A DNA stretch of 64,000 nt from Palsa-189 sp963803735 (GCA_963803735.1 CAWDNV010000029.1:124001-188000), one strand, 5' to 3'. Positions 44,575-52,920 are shown, counted from the first letter of the stretch. Made by a program: numbers and translations. The notes: generated by a model from the sequence alone, not told the origin.

Positions 44575-45642
44575 TCAAGCTGCTTGTTGTTTTAAATGTT
44601 CGGCGTCGAAACCAACTCCTTTCTTCCAGACGATCAAAGTGATGGCCGCGATCTTACGCGCCAGAGTGAGGCGCGCCATCGTTGGCTTCATTCCTCTGGC
44701 TACTAAACCAGCGTGGAATTCTTGGAACGGTCCAGGGACGGCAGCGGCCCGGGTCGCGGCACCCTTGAAGATATTTTTCAGATCATGATTGTGGTTGGCG
44801 TTGAGCCCGCGAATGGCCAGGAACTTCTTGGAGCGTTTCAGCTGGCCCTCTACGATTCGGTATTCCCCGCTCGTGGAAGTTTTCAATGCCAAGCCACAGT
44901 AGGCCCATAGTTGTCGCTTGGTGCGAAAACGATGGGGCGTCTGCATCAGTGCGATCAGCAGTGCCGCCCGAATCGGTCCAATCGAAGGAATCTGGCGCAG
45001 CAGTTTCATCGCGCTGTGTTTTCGGCCTTCTGTCATCAGGTCACGCCGTACTTGCTCGCGCAACCAACGCAATGCGTCCAACTGCTGGTAGTAGATCTCC
45101 GCCCGGCGATGCACTCCAGCTTCGGTGATCTTGCCCAGCCACTCCGAGCGATAGAGTGGCGCGTACACGCGCTGTCCCGCGCAGGGGATCGCCCAACTCC
45201 TATAAAGGGCCTTTAGGCGATTCATCACCCGCGTGGTATCTCGCGTCAGTGTCAGGTAGCTGCGGGCCAGTTCTCTCAAAGTCCGTACGCCGTTCTCCCC
45301 GTGGTAGACCGCGGAGAGCAGCCCGCTCCGGAGCAGATCGGCCAGCTTGCGAGCATCGATGCGGTCATTCTTGTTTCCAGCTTTCATCGAAGCGTTTTTG
45401 CGCGGATCACACACCACCACTTTCGCGACGTGCGGCTTTAGCAGATCGTGCAACCACGCTGCGCAGGTTCCTTCTTCCAAGGTCACGTGCAAACTGCCGC
45501 GCAGGCCATGGATAAACTGGAGGATCGTCTCGGCTTTTGTTTCCAGGATCGCTTCCATCACCAGCTGGCCGGCACAATCCTGAACCGCCACCGAGATCGT
45601 TGCTTGATGAACATCCAGCCCAATATACTTGGCGTCATTCAC
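44575..45642 (-). CDS. IS110-family transposase, copy 5 (divergent)
   Basis: 355 residues, GTG start. Same DEDD residues (GLDVHQ, LEEGT, KNDRIDARK) and C-terminal domain (IPSIGPIRAALLIAL, TSTSGEY). Many substitutions against copy 1 (for example SVAVQDCAGQLVMEAI, RWLREQVRRDLMTEG), spread over the whole length, so it is an older diverged relative, not a recent copy. Confidence 0.95.
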   Translation of the reverse strand: MNDAKYIGLDVHQATISVAVQDCAGQLVMEAILETKAETILQFIHGLRGSLHVTLEEGTCAAWLHDLLKPHVAKVVVCDPRKNASMKAGNKNDRIDARKLADLLRSGLLSAVYHGENGVRTLRELARSYLTLTRDTTRVMNRLKALYRSWAIPCAGQRVYAPLYRSEWLGKITEAGVHRRAEIYYQQLDALRWLREQVRRDLMTEGRKHSAMKLLRQIPSIGPIRAALLIALMQTPHRFRTKRQLWAYCGLALKTSTSGEYRIVEGQLKRSKKFLAIRGLNANHNHDLKNIFKGAATRAAAVPGPFQEFHAGLVARGMKPTMARLTLARKIAAITLIVWKKGVGFDAEHLKQQAA

Positions 45643-45840
45643 GAGGGTGCTCCTTTCTGTAGGTGTTGATGCGAGAGATCAAAACCTACTTCAAAGGGGC
45701 GCCCTTTTATAATGCGTTTTTCGGGACCTGGCGAGTTTCAGGTAACTTCGGCGGCTCGCCTTTGAACCGCATCAGCATGTAAGCTACATCTCACCGAGAC
45801 TGCACGATAGTTCAACGAAACTCCATTGAGGGGACGAAAA

Positions 45841-46290
45841 ATGAGAATCTTACTCGCGGTCGATGGCTCGACATTCTCGGATGCCGCGATACAAACTGTC
45901 ATCGCACAAGCGCGACCACAGGACACGGAGATTCGAGTGTTGTATGTTCTAGAACCCCAGTCGCTATTGGTGGCCCGCGAGATGGGCAGTTATAAGTCGG
46001 CTCTTGACGCAGCGTGGGAGGCGGAGAGGAAAGAGGCACAAGCGCTGGTCCGGAGGACTGCTGAACTATTGCAATCGAAAGGACTGAAGGCGACTGCCGC
46101 CGTCGAGGAGGGCGATCCCAAATCGAAAATTGTAGACTCCGCTAAGGAGTGGCGTACTGATTTAGTGGTTCTGGGCTCACATGGACGCAAGGGCCTCGAC
46201 CGTTTTCTAATGGGAAGTGTATCGGAGGCGGTGGTCCATCACGCTCCCTGTTCGGTAGAAATTGTCAGGATCAATCCTGCTAATACGTAA
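45841..46290 (+). CDS. Universal stress protein (UspA family)
   Basis: 149 residues from the ATG at 45841 (GAGGGG upstream). Single Usp domain: MRILLAVDGSTFSDAAIQTV at the start and DLVVLGSHGRKGLDRFLMGSVSE then VVHHAPCSVEIVR, where G-x2-G-x9-G-S/T of the ATP-binding signature is present. A cytoplasmic protein induced by stress in relatives. It fills the space between IS copies 5 and 6. Confidence 0.92.
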   Translation: MRILLAVDGSTFSDAAIQTVIAQARPQDTEIRVLYVLEPQSLLVAREMGSYKSALDAAWEAERKEAQALVRRTAELLQSKGLKATAAVEEGDPKSKIVDSAKEWRTDLVVLGSHGRKGLDRFLMGSVSEAVVHHAPCSVEIVRINPANT

Positions 46291-46327
46291 GTGCCCCGTC
46301 CGGATCGCAGTTACCGAAAATCCCGTT

Positions 46328-46704
46328 CTATAAAAGGGGATGTCAAGAAAAACACTTCCCCGACGACTGGAAGGGATCTTGTCATCCAGCCCGGCGTTGT
46401 TATGAGGCGCTGTGATCTCGCTTTTCCCCAGGTTCATCGTCATTTCGTAGCGACGCCCTTCGGTTTCTGACGCAGACAAGCAGAGTGGTTGTGCAGTGCC
46501 AACCATGGTTCTATCTGAGACTGTTCGCCTATAGCTTTTTCTGGTTGTCCGAGGGGGCATACGGTTTATCGAGAGACTCGATACCCAAAGCACGCGTTCG
46601 GTCTAACGGGATTACGGATACTCACCCTCGAACCAGAGCGTCTGAAGAACCGATAGGCCACCGCTGGAGATGAATCCAGGAATGGGCGGGCCCTCGACAG
46701 ACGC
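46328..46704 (-). ncRNA. Predicted bridge/seek RNA region of IS copy 6
   Basis: Essentially the copy 1 version; guide-like segments complementary to 46605-46613 and 46564-46572. Confidence 0.6.
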
Positions 46705-47772
46705 TCAAGCTGCTTGTTGTTTCAGATGTTCAGCGTCGAAACAGACTCCTTTCTTCCAAACCAGCAGAGTGATCGCCGCAATCTTGCGTGCCAGGGTGAG
46801 CCGCGCCATCGACGGTTTCATTCCTCGGGCAACTAAGCTGGCGTAGAACTCCTGGAACGGCCCGGGTACGACTGCAGCTCGGATGGCCGCACCCTTGAAT
46901 ATATTTTTTAGATCGTGGTTGTGGTTTGTGTTCAGTCCGCGAATGGCCAGGAGTCTTTTGGAGCGCTTGAGTTGACCCTCGACAAAACGGTATTCCCCGC
47001 TGCTGTAGGTTTTCAAAGCCAAACCGCTGTAGGCCCAGAGTTGCCGCTTGGTACGAAAGCGATGCGGCGTCTGAATCAAAGCGATCAGCAAAGCCGCTCG
47101 AATGGGTCCGATCGAAGGAATCTGGCGCAGCCACTTCATCGCGCTGTGCTTTCGGCTCTCGGCCAAAAGATCACGCCGCACTTCCTGACGCAAAATAGCC
47201 AACGCGTCGAACTGCTGGTAGTAGAGCTCGGCTCGACGGCGCACGCCGGGCTCTGCGATCTTGCTGAGCCACTCCGAGCGGTAGCGTGGTGCGTAGACTT
47301 GCTGGCCGGCACAGGGAATGGCCCAGCTTCGGTAGAGAGCTTTCAGGCGATTCATCACCCGTGTGAGATCTCGAGTGACGGCTAGGTAGCTGCGTGCCAA
47401 CTCCCTCAAAGTTCGTAGGCCGTTCTGTCCATGGTAGACCGCTGAGAGGAGCCCAGTCCGCAGCAGATCGGCCAGCTTTCGGGCATCGATCCGATCGTTC
47501 TTATTGCCCGCTTTCAGCAGGGAGTTTTTGCGCGGGTCGCACACCAGCACCTTCGTGACGTGTGGTTTGAGCAGGTCGTGTAGCCACGCCGCACAAGTTC
47601 CTTCTTCAAAGGCCACGTGTAAGCTTCCACGCAGTCCGTGCACAAACTCGAGGATGGTGGCCGCTTTCGTCTCCAGGATGCATTCCATCACAAGCTTACC
47701 GGTTGAGTCCATAACCGCTGCGGAGATCGTTGCTTGGTGAACGTCCAGCCCAATATACTTGGCGTCATTCAC
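46705..47772 (-). CDS. IS110-family transposase, copy 6
   Basis: 355 residues, all catalytic residues present. N-terminal two thirds carry copy 3 variants (ILEFVHG, LSAVYHGQNG, APRYRSEW, DALAILRQ); the C-terminus carries copy 1 variants (FYASLVARG, VCFDAEHLK). Confidence 0.95.
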   Translation of the reverse strand: MNDAKYIGLDVHQATISAAVMDSTGKLVMECILETKAATILEFVHGLRGSLHVAFEEGTCAAWLHDLLKPHVTKVLVCDPRKNSLLKAGNKNDRIDARKLADLLRTGLLSAVYHGQNGLRTLRELARSYLAVTRDLTRVMNRLKALYRSWAIPCAGQQVYAPRYRSEWLSKIAEPGVRRRAELYYQQFDALAILRQEVRRDLLAESRKHSAMKWLRQIPSIGPIRAALLIALIQTPHRFRTKRQLWAYSGLALKTYSSGEYRFVEGQLKRSKRLLAIRGLNTNHNHDLKNIFKGAAIRAAVVPGPFQEFYASLVARGMKPSMARLTLARKIAAITLLVWKKGVCFDAEHLKQQAA

Positions 47773-48011
47773 GAGGGTGCTCCTTCCTGTAGGTGTTGAT
47801 GCGAGCGATCAAAACCTACTCTAAGGGGCGCCCTTTTATAATGCGTTTCTCAGGACCTCGCACGAGCCGCAGCGATTGAATCTCCTGAGCCTTTGGACGG
47901 AGTTGGCGTTTGGTCAGTCGCACCCGGCCTGCACCGTTTGGCACAGACGATTCGAACCTCTAATTGCTAGATTGGCTAGTTCGAGGGTTCTGAAATCTCA
48001 AGGAGGCAAAC

Positions 48012-48431
48012 ATGGCTGGTACAGGAAAAGCAAAGGTTAAATCCGACAGCTTGGAAGCGGAAGAGGAATTACGACAAGAGGTGGAATTAAAGGAAGAGGA
48101 GCGCCTCACAGGCGAGCGCATTGAACAACAAGATTTAAATCAAGGTATGGATACGGGAACACACTCTTCTACACACCGTGGGGTCAATTGGGGTCCCTCA
48201 TACCGGGTGAGGCCAGAGATTGAGCAAGCATACCCAACGAAGAAGCAGATCGAGGCCCGCGCTTTCGAGCTTTATCTGCAGCGCGGCTGCGAAGGTGGTC
48301 ATCATGTTGAGGATTGGCTCATCGCGGAAAAACAGTTGAAGCAAGAACGTACCAAGCGGGATTCTCCGCCCACCGCGGCTTCGGCTAGTGGGGAGAGAAG
48401 GAAGGAGATTCCCGGTTCTACTTCCCGATAG
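48012..48431 (+). CDS. DUF2934 domain protein
   Basis: 139 residues; the start follows AAGGAGG. A highly charged N-terminal half (EEELRQEVELKEEERL) is followed by the DUF2934 signature IEARAFELYLQRGCEGGHHV and EDWLIAEKQL. Proteins with this small helical domain are frequent near stress genes in Acidobacteria; the role is unknown. Stop codon lies inside a REP-like repeat. Confidence 0.85.
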   Translation: MAGTGKAKVKSDSLEAEEELRQEVELKEEERLTGERIEQQDLNQGMDTGTHSSTHRGVNWGPSYRVRPEIEQAYPTKKQIEARAFELYLQRGCEGGHHVEDWLIAEKQLKQERTKRDSPPTAASASGERRKEIPGSTSR

Positions 48432-48481
48432 GTCCTGAACCCGATTCCCAATCTCCGATAACGCCGTTTCTCAGGACTTGG
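48422..48481 (+). repeat. REP-like element, two halves, unoccupied
   Basis: TTCCCGATAGGTCCTG, then GATTCCCAATCTCCGATAAC, GCCGTTTCTCAGGACTTGG. A somewhat degenerate empty copy that overlaps the end of the DUF2934 gene. Confidence 0.75.
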
Positions 48482-48621
48482 GAATAAGTATCTGGTAACT
48501 GTGATTGCCATCGCGCGGTCCAGGATGTCGTGTGACGGCGGTCACAGACGAGTGCATTACAGACGTCGAAGATGGAGCTTAGGCAATTCCGCCGGAAGTG
48601 CTCGTCAAAAGGAGTGGTCCC

Positions 48622-49216
48622 ATGTCAAAGGAGGAATCCAACCTTAATCCATTCACCGCAGGTCTCGAAGAGATCCGGAATTCCTGGGCCTGGTTCCTTT
48701 ACTCTGGGAATTCTGCTGATGATTCTGGGGGCCATTTGCATTGCGGGTGATGTTACCGCCACCTTTACGACCGTCCTGGTTTTCGGATGGTTGCTCTTGA
48801 TTGGCGGAATCTTCGCTCTCGTGCAGGCCTTCCGAACAAGGAACTGGAACGGGTTTTTTATTCACCTGCTCAGTGCGCTGTTCAGAGGATTTACGGGCTA
48901 TTTGCTGATCCGGTATCCGCTCGCCGGAGCTGCAAGTCTCACGTTCGTTCTGGCTTCCTTTTTCGTTGTGGGCGGAATTTTTCGCGCGATCGGGGCTGGA
49001 ATGGTGAAGTTCCCACGCTGGGGTTGGTCCGTATTTTCGGGGATCGTTTCAGTAGTGCTCGGAGTCATGCTGCTCGCGCAAATGCCACTTTCAAGCATCT
49101 GGTTCATCGGTTTCGCGATCGGCGTTGACTTGATCGTTGACGGCGCATCACTGATCGGTTTTGGGACGGCAATTCACCAGATCTTCCCGAAGCCCAAGGC
49201 TTACCAGGCTGTCTAA
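48622..49216 (+). CDS. HdeD-like membrane protein with frameshift
   Basis: The ATG at 48622 (GGAG upstream) begins MSKEESNLNPFTAGLEEIRN and SWAWFL, the usual front of HdeD/DUF308 proteins. The rest (TLGILLMILGAICIAGDVTA and so on, six hydrophobic helices, ending in an IWFIGFAIGVDLIVDGASLI block) is in another frame. A single-base indel near 48700 joins the two. With the shift repaired the length (about 198 aa) is normal. HdeD-like proteins are inner-membrane proteins linked to acid resistance. The DUF1269 gene follows after 23 bp. Confidence 0.8.
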
Positions 49217-49239
49217 AATTTACTTAAAGGAGATTTCTT

Positions 49240-50052
49240 ATGGAAGAGATGATAGTTGTAGTGTTTGACGATGAACCCAAAGCGTACGAAGGCTCGCGTG
49301 CTCTCCACCAACTCGATACCGAGGGGAGCATTACGATTCACGCTGAATCAGTAATCAAGAAGGACGGCAACGGAACAGTGTCCGTATTGCGGGAGGACGG
49401 TGATTTCCCGGTTCGCTCCGTCGGAGGTACCGCCATCGGCAGTCTGATCGGCGTACTCGGAGGACCCGTTGGCCTTGGCCTAGGCGCACTAGCCGGAGCC
49501 TTTGCCGGCATGATGGGCGACCTGTACGCTGCCGGAGTCAACACGGATTTTCTCTCTGACGTCTCCGCAGTCCTTACGCCCGGGAAATACGCCGTGGTGG
49601 CTGATGTAAGCGAAGAGTGGGTCACGCCAGTGGACACAAGAATGGAGGCTGGCGGCGGTGTTGTGTTTCGTTCACTGAAGAGCGCGATCGAAGACGATCT
49701 AAGAGCTAGAGACGTGGCAGAACTCAAACAGGAGATTGCCCAGTTGAAGGCCGAACATGCTCAGGCCCAGGCTGAGCGCAAGGCGAAGATCCAGGCCAGG
49801 ATCGACAGCCTCAACGCCAAGCTCCAGACAAAGCTAGAACAAGCAAAACAAAGATCGGAGCAGATCAAGGCCGAGACAGAAGCAAAGGTGCAAGCATTGC
49901 AGAATAGAGCGGCCAAGGCCCAGGGTGACGCCAAGAAATCCTTTAATGACCGAGTCGCCCAAATACGCGGACAATACGAAGAGCGTTCGAAGAAGCTGAG
50001 GAACCTGGCTGCTGAGCAATTAAGAAAAGCAGCTGCGCACATCGAGGCATAG
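49240..50052 (+). CDS. DUF1269-type protein with C-terminal coiled coil
   Basis: 270 residues, start behind AAAGGAG. Residues 1-170 match DUF1269: IVVVFDDEPKAYEGSRAL, a glycine-rich hydrophobic segment VGGTAIGSLIGVLGGPVGLG (about 60-95) and KYAVVADVSEEWVTPVDTRM. Residues about 160-270 form a long Ala/Lys/Glu/Gln-rich helix (EIAQLKAEHAQAQAERKAKI and onward), a likely coiled coil. This tail is longer than in most family members. Probably one transcript with the HdeD-like gene; a terminator follows. Confidence 0.85.
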   Translation: MEEMIVVVFDDEPKAYEGSRALHQLDTEGSITIHAESVIKKDGNGTVSVLREDGDFPVRSVGGTAIGSLIGVLGGPVGLGLGALAGAFAGMMGDLYAAGVNTDFLSDVSAVLTPGKYAVVADVSEEWVTPVDTRMEAGGGVVFRSLKSAIEDDLRARDVAELKQEIAQLKAEHAQAQAERKAKIQARIDSLNAKLQTKLEQAKQRSEQIKAETEAKVQALQNRAAKAQGDAKKSFNDRVAQIRGQYEERSKKLRNLAAEQLRKAAAHIEA

Positions 50053-50071
50053 CGACAACTGACACTTCACG

Positions 50072-50109
50072 ACGGTGGGGGGCGCATACCAAACGGCCCC
50101 CGCCGTTTT
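50072..50109 (+). terminator. Rho-independent terminator
   Basis: ACGGTGGGGG (50072-50081) pairs with CCCCCGCCGT (50097-50106), one G-T pair, followed by TTTT. 20 bp after the DUF1269 stop codon. Confidence 0.8.
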
Positions 50110-50209
50110 CAATCTGGTGTTTCTCCCCCGATCCTGTCTTTGGTGGCACGCGGTGAGCTACCCCAAGGTTGGCGTAAGTAGCTGCACCAGCGAATAAGAA
50201 GGGGCGGCC

Positions 50210-50869
50210 ATGGCAACGCTAATTCCTTTATCCGACGCATCGCGGCGCCCTACACATTTCCCGTTCGTTACCCTGTCCATCATCGTCATAAACGTGTTTG
50301 TCTTTATAAAAGAATTGATGGGTGGTGATGCGTTTGTACTCACATGGGCGGCAATCCCTGCGAACATCACCGCCGGTCATCAGTGGATCACGATCTTGAC
50401 GTCCATGTTCATGCATGGCAGTTGGTCACACATCCTGGGAAACATGGTGTTCCTGTGGGCATTTGGTCCAGAGGTAGAAGACGCCATGAATCCATTGCGA
50501 TATTCGGCGTTCTACCTGATCGGTGGGATGCTAGCTATGCTAGCTCAGGTTGCAGCAAGCCCTACCTCGACAGTTCCAACGTTGGGCGCGAGCGGTGCGA
50601 TCGCCGCCGTTATGGGAGCATTTCTGGTCACCTACCCTCGCGATCAAATTCGCTCGCTTCTAGTCATCTTCATTTTTGTGCGCGTCACGTTCATCCCCGC
50701 CGCTCTTTTGATCGGCGTTTGGTTTCTCATGCAGCTTTTGAATGCTGGCTCGGTTGCTACCGTGCAGACAGGCGGGGTGGCATACCTGGCTCACGTTGGC
50801 GGCTTCATCTTTGGTGTCGTTACCGCGCGATTATTCGAGAATTCTTTCCGTACTGCTGAGCAAGGATGA
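50210..50869 (+). CDS. Rhomboid family intramembrane serine protease
   Basis: 219 residues with six or more transmembrane helices. The catalytic dyad is Ser128 in GASGAIAAVMGAF and His195 in AHVGGFIFG; the oxyanion residues H69, H74 and N78 are present in HGSWSHILGNMVFLW. Cleaves membrane proteins within the bilayer; substrate unknown. The start at 50210 follows AAGGGG. Confidence 0.93.
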   Translation: MATLIPLSDASRRPTHFPFVTLSIIVINVFVFIKELMGGDAFVLTWAAIPANITAGHQWITILTSMFMHGSWSHILGNMVFLWAFGPEVEDAMNPLRYSAFYLIGGMLAMLAQVAASPTSTVPTLGASGAIAAVMGAFLVTYPRDQIRSLLVIFIFVRVTFIPAALLIGVWFLMQLLNAGSVATVQTGGVAYLAHVGGFIFGVVTARLFENSFRTAEQG

Positions 50870-51000
50870 GGATCGCCTAACACGATTCGCGCGAACAACA
50901 GGATATCGCTTTGGGGTGACATCAAAATTCCGATGAGGATGCGGCAAGAGCAAGTGATCCGATTGTTTTTTGCTAACCGTCCTGACAACCTACCATTGCG

Positions 51001-51201
51001 CTATTTCAACGCACTCTTCAGTCGTTTAGTGCTCTTTTCCAACTGTTTCTTTAGTGCTTTTACCTGCTTAGTCAAATCGTTAAATTCTTGTCTAGCTACG
51101 AGGGCAGCTTGAAGAGCTGCTTTGTGAGCTCTGCCATCAACCTTACCAACTGCTGAACCAATTTTGACGGCAGCATCTCTAAGTCTATTTTTCTTCGCCA
51201 T
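51001..51201 (-). CDS. Small basic coiled-coil protein (66 aa)
   Basis: The ATG at 51201 follows GGAGG with 8 nt spacing. MAKKNRLRDAAVKIGSAVGK then KAALQAALVARQEFNDLTKQ and VKALKKQLEKSTKRLKSALK: Lys- and Ala-rich helices with histone-H1-like composition at the front and a coiled-coil end. No named family is certain. Confidence 0.65.
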   Translation of the reverse strand: MAKKNRLRDAAVKIGSAVGKVDGRAHKAALQAALVARQEFNDLTKQVKALKKQLEKSTKRLKSALK

Positions 51202-51367
51202 GTCGTTACCTCCAGACGGGCCCAACAATGGCAGGTTCCTGCGCCCTTAGCAAGGCTAAGGCACTCTGCGTCGGGCCATACATTCCTATAATCACTGCCA
51301 GCTCAACCGGTCGATGCAAACGAGCTAATCGGCTGATCGGACAATACTTTAGTTGATTTTCCCCATG

Positions 51368-51402
51368 GCCAAGTCCCGGCAAGTCGGGTTTGGAAACTGG
51401 CC
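51368..51402 (+). repeat. REP-like repeat unit (solo)
   Basis: CCAAGTCCCGGCAAGTCGGG followed by TTTGGAAACTGGCC; perfect CCCG/CGGG hairpin. Confidence 0.8.
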
Positions 51403-51414
51403 CGGGCAGCTGGC

Positions 51415-51675
51415 TCAAAAACGAAATTCGTAGCGCTCCTCGTGCCGCTTCTCATTACTGTGATTCCTTGCAAGCCACTGTTCCAGTTGCTCTTTCAACT
51501 GCTGCATGGGTCTTATTGCAGCGATAGCGTTTTGGATGCCAAATTGTTCGCCACATTCCTTACACGAAACGATTTCCGTATTCGGTCGTTGGGCCACATC
51601 GCTCTGGCTTAGCTTCACAGCCACTGGCCACAGTTGCTCGCCAGGATTGAACGTTTTCTTGTATTCGAGCGGCAT
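51415..51675 (-). CDS. Small hypothetical protein with CxxC
   Basis: 86 residues from the ATG at 51675 (GGAGA about 10 nt upstream). Contains one metal-type knuckle SCKECGEQFG near the middle and a charged helical end (LKEQLEQWLARNHSNEKRHE). No family recognised. Confidence 0.5.
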   Translation of the reverse strand: MPLEYKKTFNPGEQLWPVAVKLSQSDVAQRPNTEIVSCKECGEQFGIQNAIAAIRPMQQLKEQLEQWLARNHSNEKRHEERYEFRF

Positions 51676-51854
51676 TTCTTCAATCACTCTCCATGTAGTT
51701 AAGTGCTACGGCTCACATCTGCTGCTTCTTAAGTTCCCCAAACGCATACACCACATTGTAAAACGCCCACGATTACAATGGCACAAGGCAATGAAGGTCG
51801 CGCACGGATGGCGTTTTTGACGTGGAGTTCTGAGCATCCCTCGCCATGGGCAGA

Positions 51855-51891
51855 GCCAACTCTCGATAAGTCGGTTTTCCGGAAACTGGCC
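51855..51891 (+). repeat. REP-like repeat unit (solo)
   Basis: GCCAACTCTCGATAAGTCGG followed by TTTTCCGGAAACTGGCC, just beyond the stop of the DoxX gene. Confidence 0.82.
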
Positions 51892-51899
51892 CGACTGAC

Positions 51900-52424
51900 T
51901 CAATTAAACACGCCAGTGCCTTCGGGAGCCGGGCTCGCACGTTGCGCTCCGAAGCCTCTACTGAGAAGGCCATCTACCGCGAACGGTCCAGAACCACCCA
52001 AGACCAACGTCGCAAGGCAAGCGAGGTACAGCAAGTTGCATTCATACCCGACTGGCCCAAACGTTGCACCAGATGAACTCACGGCCATGAGCTTGATCGA
52101 ACTGAACCCATAGGGCAGATGCACAGTAAAGATAGCCACTAACAAAAGCGCGGCCATCGGCACACTAACAAGTACAACGAAAGCGCCCAAGAGTATCGCT
52201 AAGCCGCCGAGCAATTCGGTTCCTATCGTCACCCACGTCATGAAATGTGGTGCAGGTACAGCCAGCGCTTGCAGGATCGCGGCGAATGCGTCAGGTCCTT
52301 TTGACAGCTTGGCAAAACCATGCTCCATGAAGCCATATCCAACAATCAGGCGCAGCGGAATCGGAGCCCAGCGAGCGATCCGAAATCGCGGAAACGGATC
52401 AACAAAAACAGGACGAAACGTCAT
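51900..52424 (-). CDS. DoxX family membrane protein
   Basis: 174 residues from the ATG at 52424 (MTFRPVF). Four hydrophobic helices with the DoxX pattern: PLRLIVGYGFMEHGFAKLSK, FMTWVTIGTELLGGLAILLG, VPMAALLLVAIFTVHLPYGF, and a last helix near CLATLVLG. DoxX-like proteins are inner-membrane proteins tied to redox and thiol balance. The small gene 52439-52618 lies 14 bp upstream on the same strand. Confidence 0.85.
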   Translation of the reverse strand: MTFRPVFVDPFPRFRIARWAPIPLRLIVGYGFMEHGFAKLSKGPDAFAAILQALAVPAPHFMTWVTIGTELLGGLAILLGAFVVLVSVPMAALLLVAIFTVHLPYGFSSIKLMAVSSSGATFGPVGYECNLLYLACLATLVLGGSGPFAVDGLLSRGFGAQRASPAPEGTGVFN

Positions 52425-52438
52425 CGTGGCAATAGTCT

Positions 52439-52618
52439 TCAATCGCCCTTCCGTTTCGCGGTGATATTTCCCACACTCGCTACCCAAGGCTCGCGGCCTG
52501 GGTTGTCTCTGACGCGACAATAACCCGCCCATTGCGCTTCCCGCTGGCTGCCGTATACGGGGTCAGATTGTTCGAGGACTTGACGTTTGTGGCCTAGAAT
52601 TTGAAAGTACCAAGACAT
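52439..52618 (-). CDS. Small hypothetical protein (59 aa)
   Basis: The start at 52618 follows GGGAG. MSWYFQILGHKRQVLEQSDP, QWAGYCRVRDNPG: small basic soluble protein, no family. Its stop lies 14 bp before the DoxX start, so the two likely share a transcript. Confidence 0.5.
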   Translation of the reverse strand: MSWYFQILGHKRQVLEQSDPVYGSQREAQWAGYCRVRDNPGREPWVASVGNITAKRKGD

Positions 52619-52644
52619 CACGATCTCCCAGGGCTCGGCCTTCC

Positions 52645-52914
52645 TTGAACACGTTGGTGCCTTCTCGGGCTTGGATCTGCCCGCGATGTGGAAACGTGAA
52701 CACCGCAGCGCAAACCGCTTGCAAACAATGTTACGAGCCACAGATCAGGCGCAGAGCGAATAACAAGGTCAACGAACACTCCAGACGATATCCAATTACC
52801 TATCCAAAGTCTGTGATGCCCAGCACGTGCTCAACGCTTCACGCATTCGCAAGATTATTCTGTCTGGAACGAACGCAGCGACGGGAACCGGAGTCAAGCA
52901 GGTTCGCTAGGTAG
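52645..52914 (+). CDS. Small protein with RanBP2-type zinc finger, uncertain start
   Basis: Residues about 11-30 read WICPRCGNVNTAAQTACKQC, an exact fit to the RanBP2-type zinc-finger pattern W-x-C-x2-C-x3-N-x6-C-x2-C. The remaining 55 residues are basic and unremarkable. There is only a TTG (52645, 52654) or GTG (52657) start and no good ribosome-binding site, so translation is not certain. Confidence 0.4.
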   Translation: MNTLVPSRAWICPRCGNVNTAAQTACKQCYEPQIRRRANNKVNEHSRRYPITYPKSVMPSTCSTLHAFARLFCLERTQRREPESSRFAR

Positions 52915-52920
52915 CTGCGG

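Larger units (their letters stand above)
44200..45718 (-). mobile_element. IS110-family element, copy 5 (divergent)
   Basis: 1519 bp. Ends, inverted repeats and core are the same as in the other five copies, but the transposase and noncoding DNA differ throughout. The left flank ends GATAATCCCGTT (44188-44199); the right flank begins TTCGGGACCTGGCG. It therefore uses the same target although it is a distinct lineage. Confidence 0.92.
46328..47847 (-). mobile_element. IS110-family element, copy 6 (mosaic)
   Basis: 1520 bp. The left (noncoding) part matches copies 1, 2 and 4, and the transposase 5' part matches copy 3, with more than one switch between. The left flank ends ACCGAAAATCCCGTT (46313-46327); the right flank begins TCTCAGGACC. 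Confidence 0.92.
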
